The position numbers and the translations under genes were made by a program. A model generated the notes under the pieces. That model was not told the DNA's origin. It ran no database searches and saw only the letters and a program-made list of their open reading frames with translations. From Pseudomonas viridiflava (GTDB lineage Bacteria; Pseudomonadota; Gammaproteobacteria; Pseudomonadales; Pseudomonadaceae), in the NCBI RefSeq assembly GCF_900585905.1, contig NZ_UTVH01000016.1:186001-250000 (forward strand): 64,000 bases of DNA, written 5' to 3'. Each line of letters opens with the position of its first letter. Positions within the stretch are counted from its first letter, which is position 1. Shown here one piece after another: positions 40,940 to 52,680 of the stretch.

Positions 40940-43900
40940 TTATAACGGTGGTTTCGTTGCTGTGCTATCCGAAACGTCCGAAAAACGCATGCGAAGAAAC
41001 CTCGCGCTGAATTCGTCGGGGGGTAGGGGCATGCTGATGAGGTAGCCCTGGATCTGTTCGCAGCCTTCGTCGGTGAGGAATTGCTGCTGTTCCGGGGTTT
41101 CGACGCCTTCGGCGATAGCGGTCAGTTGCATGCTGCGGCTGAGGGCGATGATGGCGCGTACGATGGCGGCGTCGTGTGGGTCTTCGGGCAGGCCGCGGAC
41201 GAAGGACTGGTCGATTTTCAGGGTGTCCAGCGGCAGGCGTTTCAGGTAGCTGAGGGAAGAATAGCCGGTGCCGAAGTCGTCGATGGCCAGTTGCACCCCC
41301 AGTTTTTTGAGTTCGTGCAGCACGGCGAGGGCTTCCTCGGTCTGGCTCATGATGAAGTTTTCGGTGATTTCCAGTTGCAGGCGCTCGGGGGCCAGTTCAT
41401 AGCGCGACAGCAATTGGCCGATGCGCGCCAGCAGGGTCGGCTGCCGCAGTTGCGCGCCGGCGAGGTTGACCGACAAGGCGCCAAACGGGACGTATAGCTC
41501 GTTCCAGTGATGCAGCTGTTGGCAGGCCTGTTCCAGTACCCAGTCGCCTATCTGCAGGATCATGCCGTTCTCTTCGGCGAGCTGGATAAAGCGTTCGGGT
41601 GGCACCTCGCCCAGGCTGGGGTGGGTCCAGCGAATCAGCGCTTCGGCGCCAATCAGTTGCTGTGTGCTGAGGGAGATTTTTGGCTGATAGCACAGGCTCA
41701 GTTCGTTGCGCTCGATGGCTCGCCGCAGTTCCTGCTCCAGGGCGATGCGTGCGCTGGCCTGGGATGTCAGGTCCTGGGTGTAGCTTTCGACCCGGTTGCG
41801 GCCTTTGGCCTTGGAGCGGTACATCGCGGCGTCGGCATTTTTGACGATGGTGGCGACGTCGTTGCCGTCGGTGGGGAACAGGCAACTGCCGATGCTCGCG
41901 CTCATGAAGAACTCGTGATCACCCGCCTGGAACGGGGCGCTGAAGCAGCCCAGCAGTTTGGCGGCGATGGCGTCAGCGTCGCTGGCCTGCGACAGGCCCG
42001 GCAGCAGGATGATGAACTCATCACCGCCCAGGCGCGCAACGGTATCGATGTCGCGCAGGTTTTCCTTGAGGCGCAGGGCAATGCCCTTGAGCAACAGGTC
42101 GCCCACCGGGTGGCCGAGGCTGTCATTGATGTGTTTGAAGCGGTCCAGGTCCAGAAACAGCACGGCGCCCAGGCTGTGTGATTCCTGGCCTTGAACCAAC
42201 GCGGTCTGCAGGCGGCTTTCGAACAGGGTGCGGTTTGGCAGGCCGGTGAGCGGGTCGTGGTGGGCCTGATAGTCCAGCCGCGCCTGAGCGTGTTTGAGGC
42301 TGGAGATGTCGGCGAAGACCGCGACGAAATGGGTGATGAACCCGGCTCTGTTGCGCACCGCATTGATAGTCAGCCAGCTGGGGTAGATTTCGCCGTTCTT
42401 GCGCCGGTTGCTGATTTCTCCCTGCCAGTGACCTTCAGCGGTGAGCTGATACCACATGGCAGCGTAAAAGGCGCTGTCATGCAGCCCGGAAGCCAGCAGG
42501 CGCGGGGTCTGGCCGACGGCTTGCTGCTCGCTGTAACCGGTAATTTCCGTGAAGGCGCGGTTGACCGCGTTGATTTGCTGCCGCGTATCAGTGATGAGTA
42601 CACCTTCGGCAGTGCTCTCGAACACTGTGGCGGCCAGCTTGAGTTTTTCCTGCATCTGCTGGCGTTCGGTGATGTCCCTGGCGATGGTCAGCATGCAGGC
42701 ATCGTCGCCGATCACCAGTGGTCGTGAGGATATTTCGCACAGCAGAATCTGACCGTCCTTACGGCGCAGGTGGGCGCGGAAATCGCTCACGAAGCCATCC
42801 CGGTCCATATGCGCCAGCAGTTGCTTGCGTTCCTGCGGGTTGGCCCAGATGCCCAGATCCAGCGACGACTGATGCAGCGCCACCTCGTGCTCATAGCCAG
42901 TCATGCGAACGAACCCCTGGTTCATCTCGACCAGCAGGCCATCGCGTTGCCGGGTGATGATCAAACCGTCGGGGGAAGAATGAAAACTCTTGGCGAACTT
43001 CTCCTCCGACAACTGCAGCTCCTGCTGGGATTGCTTGAGCTGGCTGATGTCGCGCACCACGACCACCACCGCCTGCGTCGAATCCAGGTCGAAGGGCTCG
43101 GAAGACAGCAGGCCGCAGAACGTGCGGCCATCCTTGCGGCGAAAGAGCATTTCCAGGTTGCGCACGCTGCCATGGCGCAAGCGCTCGAGCATGCCCGGGC
43201 CGGCACCGGGCTCGCCCCATATACCCAGTTCGCTGGGTGTGAAACCAGCGACGGCGGCGGCATCCAGGCCGATCTGTTCGGCAAATGCGGCGTTGGCTTC
43301 CATCAGGGTGCCGTCGGCCAGGTTAGCGATTATCAGCATGTCCGGGCACTGGGCGAACACCGAGGCGAACTTGCCTTCCGACAGGCGCAGCGATTCTTCG
43401 GTTTTCTTGGCGTCGCTGATATCGATCATGAGGCCGCGCAACACCGGTTCGCCCCCTAGCATGATCAGGCTGACGATATCGCGTATCCACAGCGTTCTGC
43501 CGTCGGCGTGGACGACTCGATAATCGATGCTGTGATTTTCACCCTTGCTCGTGGCTTCGCTGCAAAGGGCCTCTGCCCGCTGCAGATCAAGGGGATGAAC
43601 GATGCTTTGCCAAAAGCCCGGCTCTTCCCAGCGTGCCATGGAGTATCCCAGCAGCCCTTCTGCCTGGGGGGAGACGTAGCTGAAGGTGAGGTCTTCCGGG
43701 TTGGACTCCCAGGAAATCGCCGACAGGCTCTCGACCAGCCCGCGATAATGGTGCTCGCTGCTGCGCAGTTCCTGCTCCAGCTGCATGCGCCGGGTAATCT
43801 CGGAGCTGAGCTGGCGGTTGACCCGTATGACGATGATCAGCACCGTGGTCAGTAGCAGCAACCCCGGCAAGCCGTACACCACAAGGTATTCTGTGAGCAT

Positions 43901-44122
43901 CGAGCGCTCTGCCGTTATGTTGCTGCGATACGCGGCTGGTGAAAAAGATTCATCGGCGGCGGTCTGCGCTTGCGTAAGTGGGCTGCCGGCCGCAGCGGCG
44001 CTTGCCAGTAGCAGGGGAGCGTGCGGCCCATGGGCTTGAGGCGACGAGGTTGTGTGTTGCAGGGCTGCGTTGGCCGAGGTGCCTATCAGGCAAGCGAGCA
44101 TAATGGCCGGCAGTCGCGACAT
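40940..44122 (-). CDS. PAS-GGDEF-EAL cyclic-di-GMP protein
   Basis: 1060 residues. A signal-like N-terminus (MSRLPAIMLACLIGTSANAA) and one membrane segment near 80-100 (YLVVYGLPGLLLLTTVLIIV) are followed by four PAS domains, then GGDEF with an intact active motif (ARLGGDEFIILLPG) and an upstream RxxD inhibitory site (RDID), then EAL with intact motifs (AEALIRW, DDFGTGYSSL, KIDQSFV, EGVETPE). It can in principle both make and degrade c-di-GMP. It lies downstream of rpoD and upstream of the tRNA. ATG 44122 follows GAGG. Confidence 0.92.
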   Translation of the reverse strand: MSRLPAIMLACLIGTSANAALQHTTSSPQAHGPHAPLLLASAAAAGSPLTQAQTAADESFSPAAYRSNITAERSMLTEYLVVYGLPGLLLLTTVLIIVIRVNRQLSSEITRRMQLEQELRSSEHHYRGLVESLSAISWESNPEDLTFSYVSPQAEGLLGYSMARWEEPGFWQSIVHPLDLQRAEALCSEATSKGENHSIDYRVVHADGRTLWIRDIVSLIMLGGEPVLRGLMIDISDAKKTEESLRLSEGKFASVFAQCPDMLIIANLADGTLMEANAAFAEQIGLDAAAVAGFTPSELGIWGEPGAGPGMLERLRHGSVRNLEMLFRRKDGRTFCGLLSSEPFDLDSTQAVVVVVRDISQLKQSQQELQLSEEKFAKSFHSSPDGLIITRQRDGLLVEMNQGFVRMTGYEHEVALHQSSLDLGIWANPQERKQLLAHMDRDGFVSDFRAHLRRKDGQILLCEISSRPLVIGDDACMLTIARDITERQQMQEKLKLAATVFESTAEGVLITDTRQQINAVNRAFTEITGYSEQQAVGQTPRLLASGLHDSAFYAAMWYQLTAEGHWQGEISNRRKNGEIYPSWLTINAVRNRAGFITHFVAVFADISSLKHAQARLDYQAHHDPLTGLPNRTLFESRLQTALVQGQESHSLGAVLFLDLDRFKHINDSLGHPVGDLLLKGIALRLKENLRDIDTVARLGGDEFIILLPGLSQASDADAIAAKLLGCFSAPFQAGDHEFFMSASIGSCLFPTDGNDVATIVKNADAAMYRSKAKGRNRVESYTQDLTSQASARIALEQELRRAIERNELSLCYQPKISLSTQQLIGAEALIRWTHPSLGEVPPERFIQLAEENGMILQIGDWVLEQACQQLHHWNELYVPFGALSVNLAGAQLRQPTLLARIGQLLSRYELAPERLQLEITENFIMSQTEEALAVLHELKKLGVQLAIDDFGTGYSSLSYLKRLPLDTLKIDQSFVRGLPEDPHDAAIVRAIIALSRSMQLTAIAEGVETPEQQQFLTDEGCEQIQGYLISMPLPPDEFSARFLRMRFSDVSDSTATKPPL

Positions 44123-44207
44123 GGCAGCCTCAAACGGGTAGTGGCAATGGATCCAGTGTAGCCTCACTGCAACATGCGTGGCCTGCGGCGATGAAACTTA
44201 TATGCAA

Positions 44208-44240
44208 AAACGCAAAACCCCCGACGAGTCGGGGGTTTTG
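44208..44240 (-). terminator. Terminator downstream of rpoD
   Basis: CAAAACCCCCGAC / GTCGGGGGTTTTG with a four-base loop, followed on the minus strand by GCGTTTTTGC. A strong rho-independent terminator at the end of the rpsU-dnaG-rpoD block. Confidence 0.92.
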
Positions 44241-44256
44241 TGTGCCGCAGGGGACG

Positions 44257-46107
<1,851 letters not shown>

Positions 46108-46174
46108 AACACCCTATCCACTGAAGGTCTTGGCGGGCAAAAAACAAGCCGGGGATTATACCCGAGCTATGACC

Positions 46175-48133
46175 TCACGCGCCAGTTGAGGTCGGGGTTT
46201 GTGCAGGAACATTCCGATTTAACAGCTTCAGCAGCAGAAGTTTTTCATCTGCGTCCAAGCCTGTCTGGCGTTCCTTCCTGATCAATTGCTCCAGGCTGCG
46301 CTCGCGTTGGCGGGCGGATAACCTAGTTATAGTGTCGAAAAACTGTTGTTCAAGGTTATCGGCCGAGATCAGCCATTCCTTTTCCGCTAGTGCTCGCAAA
46401 AGCCGACCCTGTTCGGTGCCGTGCCAGCGAGCGATCAATTGCAACGAGCGCAGCTTCGGGTTTTTCTGCAGGGCTTCCAGCAAAGCCACCAGCAACTGCG
46501 CGTAAATGTGGTCTTCTGCAGCAAGATGGCTGGCATCTTCGACTTTCTCGGCAAGCTCAGGGTGGTGCAGAAGTGTCCTCAATGCTGTCAACGTTGGAGG
46601 TTCGACGGTGGTCGGCGTGCGCGGGGCACGTGGTTCGTCGTTTCCGCGTCGACCTTTCTTGTCCCAGGGCTTCTTTTCCCACTTTTTCTGACCCTGGCCG
46701 CCGGATTTCTGCGGCGTCCAGTCCTGCTGAGGCGCTTCGTATCCGCCTTGCTGCTGATAATCAGCATAGTCGGGCATCGCGTCATAATCGAAACCCGGAT
46801 CGTAGCTGGGCGGTGCCTCGGCGGGGGCGTTCTGTACCAGCTGACTGACGGTTTCGTGGGTCAGCCCGGTAATTTGCGTCAGGCGCTGACGCATCAGCGT
46901 GCGTAGGTTGGCTCCTGGCACCTTGTCGATCAGCGGCGCCGCCAGTGTGGCCATGTGCGCCTTGCCCTCCAGCGAGCGCGGGTCGGCCTCTTTGGTCAAC
47001 TGCTCGAAGAAGTAATCGGCCAGAGGCTGCGCATGTTGATGGATGCGTGCCTTGAAGGCATCGGTGCCTTCGGCGCGTACCAGCGTGTCCGGGTCTTCGC
47101 CTTCGGGCAAAAACAGAAACCGCGCGCGGCGCCCGTCCTGCAGGCTGGAAAGCGTCGCTTCCAGTGCCCGCCAGGCGGCGTTTCGTCCGGCCTGGTCGCC
47201 ATCGAAGCAGAACAGCACATTGGGCACGACCCGGAACAGGCGCTTCAAGTGTTCTTCACTGGTGGCGGTGCCCAGCGTTGCCACGGCATTGCGCAGGCCT
47301 TGCTGTGCCAGGGCGATAACGTCCATGTAGCCTTCGACGACAATGATCTCATCGAGGCTGCGGTTGAATTTGCGCGCCTCGAACAGGCCGTAAAGCTCCT
47401 GCCCCTTGTGAAACACGGGAGTTTCCGGCGAATTGAGGTACTTGGGTTTGTCGTCCCCCAGCACCCGGCCACCAAAGGCAATGACGCGGCCCCGGCTGTC
47501 GCGAATGGGGAACATCACCCGGTCGCGAAAGCGGTCGTAGCGCTTGCCGGTTTCGGCATTTTCAATCAGCAGGCCGGCATCGATCATGGCCTTCTGTTGC
47601 AGCGTGTCGCTGCTCAGATGCTTGTATAGATTGTCCCAGCCTGGCGGGGCGAACCCCAGGCCGAAATCCCGGGCGATTTCTCCGGACAGGCCACGGCCTT
47701 TCAGGTAATCCACTGCGGCTTTGCGCGTCGGATGATTCTTCAGGGCGAGCCGGTAGTATTCGGCGGCGGCGGTGAGCAGGGGGTAAAGCGGCGAGTCGGT
47801 GGGCTGGCGTGGCTTCTGCCCCTTGCTGCTTTGCTCGCGCGGCACTTCCATGCCGGCAGACTTGGCCAGGTCCTCGACTGCCTGGACGAAATCCAGGTTG
47901 TCGTGATCCATGATGAAGCCCAGGGCGTTGCCACCCGCGCCGCAGCCAAAGCAGTAATAAAACTGTTTGTCAGGGCTGACGCTGAAAGACGGTGTCTTTT
48001 CCTTGTGAAACGGGCAGCACGCGCTGAAATTCTTCCCGGTTTTCTTCAATTGCAGACGTGAGCTGACAACATCGACGATGTCGGTGCGGTTCAGAAGGTC
48101 GTCAATGAAGCCTTGGGGAATCAGCCCGGCCAT
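46175..48133 (-). CDS. dnaG: DNA primase DnaG
   Basis: 652 residues: CHC2 zinc-binding domain (CPFHKEKTPSFSV, FYYCFGCGAGG), the TOPRIM RNA-polymerase core (VVEGYMDVIALAQQG, FCFDGDQAGRNAA), a low-complexity linker (about 470-530, Gln/Gly/Lys-rich) and a DnaB-binding helical C-terminus. It makes RNA primers for replication. It sits between rpsU and rpoD on the minus strand. Start ATG 48133 gives MAGLIPQGFIDDLLNRTDIV. Confidence 0.98.
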   Translation of the reverse strand: MAGLIPQGFIDDLLNRTDIVDVVSSRLQLKKTGKNFSACCPFHKEKTPSFSVSPDKQFYYCFGCGAGGNALGFIMDHDNLDFVQAVEDLAKSAGMEVPREQSSKGQKPRQPTDSPLYPLLTAAAEYYRLALKNHPTRKAAVDYLKGRGLSGEIARDFGLGFAPPGWDNLYKHLSSDTLQQKAMIDAGLLIENAETGKRYDRFRDRVMFPIRDSRGRVIAFGGRVLGDDKPKYLNSPETPVFHKGQELYGLFEARKFNRSLDEIIVVEGYMDVIALAQQGLRNAVATLGTATSEEHLKRLFRVVPNVLFCFDGDQAGRNAAWRALEATLSSLQDGRRARFLFLPEGEDPDTLVRAEGTDAFKARIHQHAQPLADYFFEQLTKEADPRSLEGKAHMATLAAPLIDKVPGANLRTLMRQRLTQITGLTHETVSQLVQNAPAEAPPSYDPGFDYDAMPDYADYQQQGGYEAPQQDWTPQKSGGQGQKKWEKKPWDKKGRRGNDEPRAPRTPTTVEPPTLTALRTLLHHPELAEKVEDASHLAAEDHIYAQLLVALLEALQKNPKLRSLQLIARWHGTEQGRLLRALAEKEWLISADNLEQQFFDTITRLSARQRERSLEQLIRKERQTGLDADEKLLLLKLLNRNVPAQTPTSTGA

Positions 48134-48663
48134 GTCGTTCTCACATCAAGCGTTCCGCCATGGGGATCGTGGCGGACCAGAATGTAGCAGCTGCACGCGG
48201 CTTGTCTGCCGTGTTGTCGAGGCACAGGCGAATGGGCGCGGTGGCTCAACATTATCTGGAAGGGTAGCTGCCGTTCACTAACCTGTGGCCCGCTGTAAAC
48301 CTGAGCGGTTATTGCGCTCGGGCGATCGGGTCAGGCAGTGTAGGCGTTGAAGCATGTTGGCTGTCGTCAGCAAATCGAATGCCGGCGTGCGGATTCAGCT
48401 TCGCTCAGCGTGCGAGGATGACGCTGCCTTGGCTGAGCTTCTTGCGAAGATCATCAAGGCATACTCGCCATTCACATTGATGCGCTCGCCTTGACGGCGT
48501 GATCAATATGGCCTGGTTTCAGGCAGGACGTGCTTGATCAAGAAACCGGTTGCGCATGTGCGCAGTGGTTGCTTCTTCAATGTAGCTTTATGCGTAGCCA
48601 TAACTGCCGCTAGCCCGGCTGTTAGACCGGGCGTTGCAGAAGCTTGCGACAGACGTCTGTAAA
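48134..48663. other. 530-base gap between rpsU and dnaG
   Basis: No gene seen. It contains a hairpin after rpsU (GCCCGG-N8-CCGGGC, 48613-48632) without a U-tract. Promoters for dnaG are expected here. In P. aeruginosa, as I recall, a YqeY-type gene lies at this place; none is seen here. Confidence 0.6.
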
Positions 48664-48879
48664 TTAATACAGACGAACGGCGCGGCGCTGTTCGCGCTGT
48701 ACTTTCTTGGCGTGACGCTTAACAGCGGCTGCTGCTTTACGCTTACGCTCAGAAGTAGGCTTCTCGTAAAATTCGCGGCTACGAACTTCAGCCAGAACAC
48801 CGGCTTTTTCGCAGGAGCGCTTGAAACGACGCAGAGCTACGTCGAAGGGTTCGTTCTCTTTAACTTTGACGGCTGGCAT
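48664..48879 (-). CDS. rpsU: 30S ribosomal protein S21
   Basis: 71 residues, standard length and sequence ([20 protein letters not shown], basic tail [20 protein letters not shown]). It is a small-subunit protein needed for initiation. It is the first gene of the rpsU-dnaG-rpoD block and divergent from tsaD; the 198-base gap between them should hold both promoters. Confidence 0.98.
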
Positions 48880-49077
48880 CCAGAGCTACCTTCATTCATT
48901 ACCGGGGTCAACGTCTCGTGCAAAAACTGCACATAAGTACGTCGGTTTTTAAGGGTTGCGGATGTTAACCCCTCATTGAGAGGAATGCAAAGCCTCTGAT
49001 CGAAAACCGCTGGTCGGGGCATCGGGCGGCGACTATTATGCGCGCCTTCGAATTCAGCCTCTACAAGGCGCAAACCC

Positions 49078-50103
49078 ATGCTAGTACTGGGATTAGAAAC
49101 TTCTTGCGACGAGACCGGCGTCGCCCTTTACGACAGTGAACGCGGGCTGTTGGCCGATGCGCTGTTCAGTCAGATCGACCTGCATCGTGCCTATGGCGGC
49201 GTGGTGCCCGAGCTTGCTTCGCGTGATCACGTCAAACGCATGCTGCCGCTGATTCGTCAGGTCATGGCTGACGCCGATATCGTCGCCGCTGACATCGACG
49301 CCATTGCCTACACCGCCGGGCCGGGGCTGGTCGGCGCCTTGCTGGTCGGCGCGTCGTGCGCGCAGGCGCTGGCCTTTGCCTGGGATATTCCTGCCCTGGG
49401 CGTGCACCACATGGAGGGCCATTTGCTCGCACCCATGCTGGAGTCGCAACCACCGGAGTTTCCGTTCGTCGCTTTGTTGGTTTCCGGGGGGCATACGCAG
49501 CTGGTTCGCGTCGATGGCATCGGTCTTTACCAGTTGCTGGGCGAGACCCTGGACGATGCGGCGGGTGAGGCCTTCGACAAGACGGCGAAGATGATGGGGC
49601 TGCAATACCCGGGCGGGCCGGAGATTGCCGCGCTGGCTACGCGCGGTGTTGCCGGGCGCTTTCTGTTTCCGCGGCCGATGACGGACCGGCCGGGGCTTGA
49701 GTTCAGCTTCAGCGGGCTGAAAACCTCAGCCTTGAATACCTGGCAGCAGTGTCAGAGCGCCGGGGACGACAGTGAGCAAACCCGTTGCGACATCGCGCTG
49801 GCCTTCCAGCAGGCAGTGGTGGAGACTTTGACCATCAAGTGCAAGCGGGCGCTGAAGCAGACCGGCATGCAGCGTCTGGTGATTGCAGGCGGTGTCAGCG
49901 CCAACAAGTCGCTGCGGCTGTCGCTGGAATCGATGCTGGCAGGCCTCAACGGCCATGTGTTTTATGCCCGCCCCGAGTTCTGCACCGACAACGGCGCGAT
50001 GATCGCGTTTGCCGGTTGTCAGCGGCTGCAGGCAGGCCAGAAGGAAGATTTGAGTATCAGCGTTCAGGCGCGCTGGCCCATGGAGCAGTTGCCAGGCTTG
50101 TAG
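49078..50103 (+). CDS. tsaD: TsaD, tRNA N6-threonylcarbamoyladenosine transferase subunit
   Basis: 341 residues of the ASKHA/Kae1 family, with N-terminal [15 protein letters not shown], the metal-binding [10 protein letters not shown] and the nucleotide loop [11 protein letters not shown]. With TsaB and TsaE it transfers threonylcarbamoyl to A37 of tRNAs reading ANN codons. Length and all motifs are normal. It is convergent with plsY, whose stop is 19 bases away. Confidence 0.97.
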   Translation: MLVLGLETSCDETGVALYDSERGLLADALFSQIDLHRAYGGVVPELASRDHVKRMLPLIRQVMADADIVAADIDAIAYTAGPGLVGALLVGASCAQALAFAWDIPALGVHHMEGHLLAPMLESQPPEFPFVALLVSGGHTQLVRVDGIGLYQLLGETLDDAAGEAFDKTAKMMGLQYPGGPEIAALATRGVAGRFLFPRPMTDRPGLEFSFSGLKTSALNTWQQCQSAGDDSEQTRCDIALAFQQAVVETLTIKCKRALKQTGMQRLVIAGGVSANKSLRLSLESMLAGLNGHVFYARPEFCTDNGAMIAFAGCQRLQAGQKEDLSISVQARWPMEQLPGL

Positions 50104-50122
50104 GGCCTCGGTTTGCCGACGC

Positions 50123-50692
50123 TCAGAAGCGTCTTTCGTGCCCGGCAGCGAGGTCGCGCAGGTTGCTGCGGTGACGCCAGACAACGAGCAGGGCCAGCAA
50201 TGTCATGGGCAGCAAGGCCCGTGGTTGTTGCCAGGCCAGCAGCGGCAGGGTCAGCGGCAGGGCGATCAGCGCCGCCAGCGAGCTGGTGCGGCGCAGGTAG
50301 AACACCAGCGCCCAGGCGAGGATGGCCAGCGCAGCGGCCGGAGGATACAGGGCAATCAGGACCCCGGCGGCGGTGGCGACGCCCTTGCCGCCGCGAAAGT
50401 GGAAGTACAGCGGAAACAGATGGCCCAGGACTGCGCAGAGCCCGATCCAGGCCTGCGCTCTGATGTCCAGGTCGAGCAGCCGGGCAAGCAGCACTGGCAG
50501 CAGGCCTTTGCACAGATCACCGAGCAGGGTCAGCAGCGCGATTTTCCGGCCTGCCAGGCGCAACATGTTGGTCGCGCCGGCGTTGCCCGATCCGCTGACA
50601 CGCGGGTCTGGCCTGCCGGTGATGCGGCTGAGCACAATGGCAAAGGACAATGACCCAAGCAGATAGGCGAATGTCGCCAGTGACCCAAACAT
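50123..50692 (-). CDS. plsY: PlsY, acyl-phosphate glycerol-3-phosphate acyltransferase
   Basis: 189 residues, five membrane segments, with the three conserved cytoplasmic motifs [32 protein letters not shown] (split here for length as [10 protein letters not shown] and RGGKGVATA) and the C-terminal HRSNLRDL. It makes lysophosphatidic acid from acyl-phosphate in the inner membrane. The longer in-frame start at 50803 would run through the folB promoter; ATG 50692 matches the family. Divergent from folB. Confidence 0.95.
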   Translation of the reverse strand: MFGSLATFAYLLGSLSFAIVLSRITGRPDPRVSGSGNAGATNMLRLAGRKIALLTLLGDLCKGLLPVLLARLLDLDIRAQAWIGLCAVLGHLFPLYFHFRGGKGVATAAGVLIALYPPAAALAILAWALVFYLRRTSSLAALIALPLTLPLLAWQQPRALLPMTLLALLVVWRHRSNLRDLAAGHERRF

Positions 50693-50765
50693 GCTTGTAG
50701 TTCCAGGCTGGAAAGCTTCGATTCTAACGGCGCATCGCGCCCTTGTCGTGCAGTGGAGAGTAGTG

Positions 50766-51119
50766 TTGGACAGAGTGTTCATTGAGGGGCTGGAAGTCGA
50801 CACCGTGATCGGCGCCTACGACTGGGAGCGCGACATTCGCCAATGCCTGCGTCTGGACCTGAGTTTTGCCTGGGATAACCGTCCGGCGGCTGCCGACGAT
50901 GACCTCAGCAAGGCACTGGACTACGCCAGCGTCTCAGCGCGCATCATCGATTTTGCCGGGCAGGCGCGGTTCGAGTTGGTGGAAACCTTCGCCGAGCGCC
51001 TGGCCCAGACATTGATGAGTGAATTCCAGATTCCCTGGCTGCGCCTCAGGCTCACTAAGCCCGGTGCGGTTGCAGCCGCCGCTGGCGTGGGCGTGGAGAT
51101 CGAGCGCGGATGTCTCTGA
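50766..51119 (+). CDS. folB: FolB, dihydroneopterin aldolase
   Basis: 117 residues: [20 protein letters not shown], with the substrate glutamate/tyrosine region and the conserved lysine near the C-terminus (RLTKPGAV). It converts dihydroneopterin to 6-hydroxymethyl-dihydropterin in folate synthesis. The start is TTG 50766 (GGAG eight bases upstream), with GTG 50763 as the alternative. Its end overlaps folK by ten bases, so the two consecutive steps are co-translated. Confidence 0.94.
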   Translation: MDRVFIEGLEVDTVIGAYDWERDIRQCLRLDLSFAWDNRPAAADDDLSKALDYASVSARIIDFAGQARFELVETFAERLAQTLMSEFQIPWLRLRLTKPGAVAAAAGVGVEIERGCL

Positions 51120-51634
51120 CACGGATTTTCCTCGGCCTGGGCAGCAACATCGAACGCGAGCAGCACCTGACCGCAGGGCTTGAAGCGCTTGATGGCTTCG
51201 TCACTGAAATGACGTGTTCGCCGGTGTTCGAGAGCCAGCCAGTGGGGATCAAAAGCGGCCTGTTCTTCAATCTGGTGGTGTCGGGGCTGACTGAGCTACC
51301 GCTGGCGATGCTGGACCGGCGGCTCAAGCTCATTGAAGCCGAGAATGGTCGCTACGCCCCTGACCGCAAGGGTTTGCCCCTGGACATCGATGTGCTGCTG
51401 TACGGCGATCAGGTGGGCGATTTTGACGGTCTGATCCTGCCCCGTGCGGAGATTCTGAAGAATGCGTTCGTGTTGTGGCCCCTGTCACTGATCGCGCCGG
51501 ATCGATTGCATCCTGAGGCGGCGATCTGCTTCGAAACGCTGTGGGCCGAGGCCCGGATCGGCCAGCAGCTGTGGCCCGTGCCGTTCGAATGGCGAGGGAC
51601 GCCATTGACCCCGCAGAGCATGCTCAACGGCTAA
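51110..51634 (+). CDS. folK: FolK, 6-hydroxymethyl-dihydropterin pyrophosphokinase
   Basis: 174 residues with LGLGSNIEREQHL at the N-terminus and the signature region RKGLPLDIDVLLYGD holding the metal-binding Asp pair (LDIDVLL). It acts immediately after FolB. It overlaps folB and is followed by a 1-kb REP array. Confidence 0.95.
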   Translation: MSLTRIFLGLGSNIEREQHLTAGLEALDGFVTEMTCSPVFESQPVGIKSGLFFNLVVSGLTELPLAMLDRRLKLIEAENGRYAPDRKGLPLDIDVLLYGDQVGDFDGLILPRAEILKNAFVLWPLSLIAPDRLHPEAAICFETLWAEARIGQQLWPVPFEWRGTPLTPQSMLNG

Positions 51635-51654
51635 GGCACCCCCTACCTGATTTG

Positions 51655-52680
51655 GAATGCTTTTCTGTAGCGATCTTCCAGTGGATGCAGGCCCATCGTT
51701 TCGCCAACAGGTCCCACGTCGGGTGTATGTTCGGGAATGTGCAAGCGATTCCCTGTAGGAGCGAACTTGTTCGCGAGGCGATCTGCCAGTGCATGCAGGC
51801 CCATCGTCTCGCCAACAGGTCCCACGTCGGGTGTACGCTCGGGAATGTGCAAGCGATTCCCTGTAGGAGCGAACTTGTTCGCGAAGCGATCTTCCAGTGC
51901 ATGCAGGCCCACCGTCTCGCCAACAAGTTGGCTCCTACAGGTTCCGCGTCGGGTGTGTTCGGGAATCTGTGAACGATCCCCTGTAGGAGCGAACTTGTTC
52001 GCGAGGCGATCTGGCAGTGCATGCAGGCCCATCGTCTCGCCAACAGGTCCCACGTCGGGTGTATGTTCGGGAATGTGCAAGCGATCCCTTGTAGGAGCGA
52101 ACTTGTTCGCGAAGCGATCTGGCCGTGCATGCAGGCCCATCGTCTCGCCAACGAGTTGGCTCCTACAGGTTCCGCGTCGGGTGACGCTCGGGAATGTGCA
52201 AGCGATTCCCTGTAGGAGCGAACTTGTTCGCGAGGCGGTCTTTCAGTGGATGCAGGCCCACCGTCTCGCCAACGAGTTGGCTCCTACAGGTTCCGCGTCG
52301 GGTGACGCTCGGGAATGTGCAAGCGATTCCCTGTAGGAGCGAACTTGTTCGCGAGGCGATCTGCCAGTGGATGCAGGCCCATCGTTTCGCCAACAGGTCC
52401 CACGTCGGGTGTATGTTCGGGAATGTGCAAGCGATCCCCTGTAGGAGCGAACTTGTTCGCGAGGCGGTCTTTCAGTGGATGCAGGCCCATCGTTTCGCCA
52501 ACGAGTTGGCTCCTACAGGTCCCACGTCGGGTGTACGCTCGGGAATGTGCAAGCGATTCCCTGTAGGAGCGAACTTGTTCGCGAAGCGATCTGGCAGTGC
52601 ATGCAGGCCCATCGTCTCGCCAACAAGTTGGCTCCTACAGGTCCCACGTCGGGTGTGTGTTCGTGCGCTCCTACGCGCTC
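51655..52680. repeat. REP/BIME array between folK and cca
   Basis: Eight units begin with GTAGGAGCGAACTTGTTCGC at 51755, 51863, 51983, 52091, 52212, 52333, 52441 and 52563; a partial unit precedes them at about 51667. Spacing alternates between 108 and 120-122 bases: longer units keep the inverted arm CAAGTTGGCTCCTACAG (or CGAGTTGG...), shorter ones have lost it. Unit-linking text carries a GGAATGTGCAAGCGATTCCC-type hairpin. Apparent reading frames across it are by-products of the repetition. Confidence 0.95.

Noticed and set aside
51655..52680. CRISPR array
   Set aside because: Units are 108-122 bases of palindromic REP sequence with no short unique spacers, and no cas genes are nearby.
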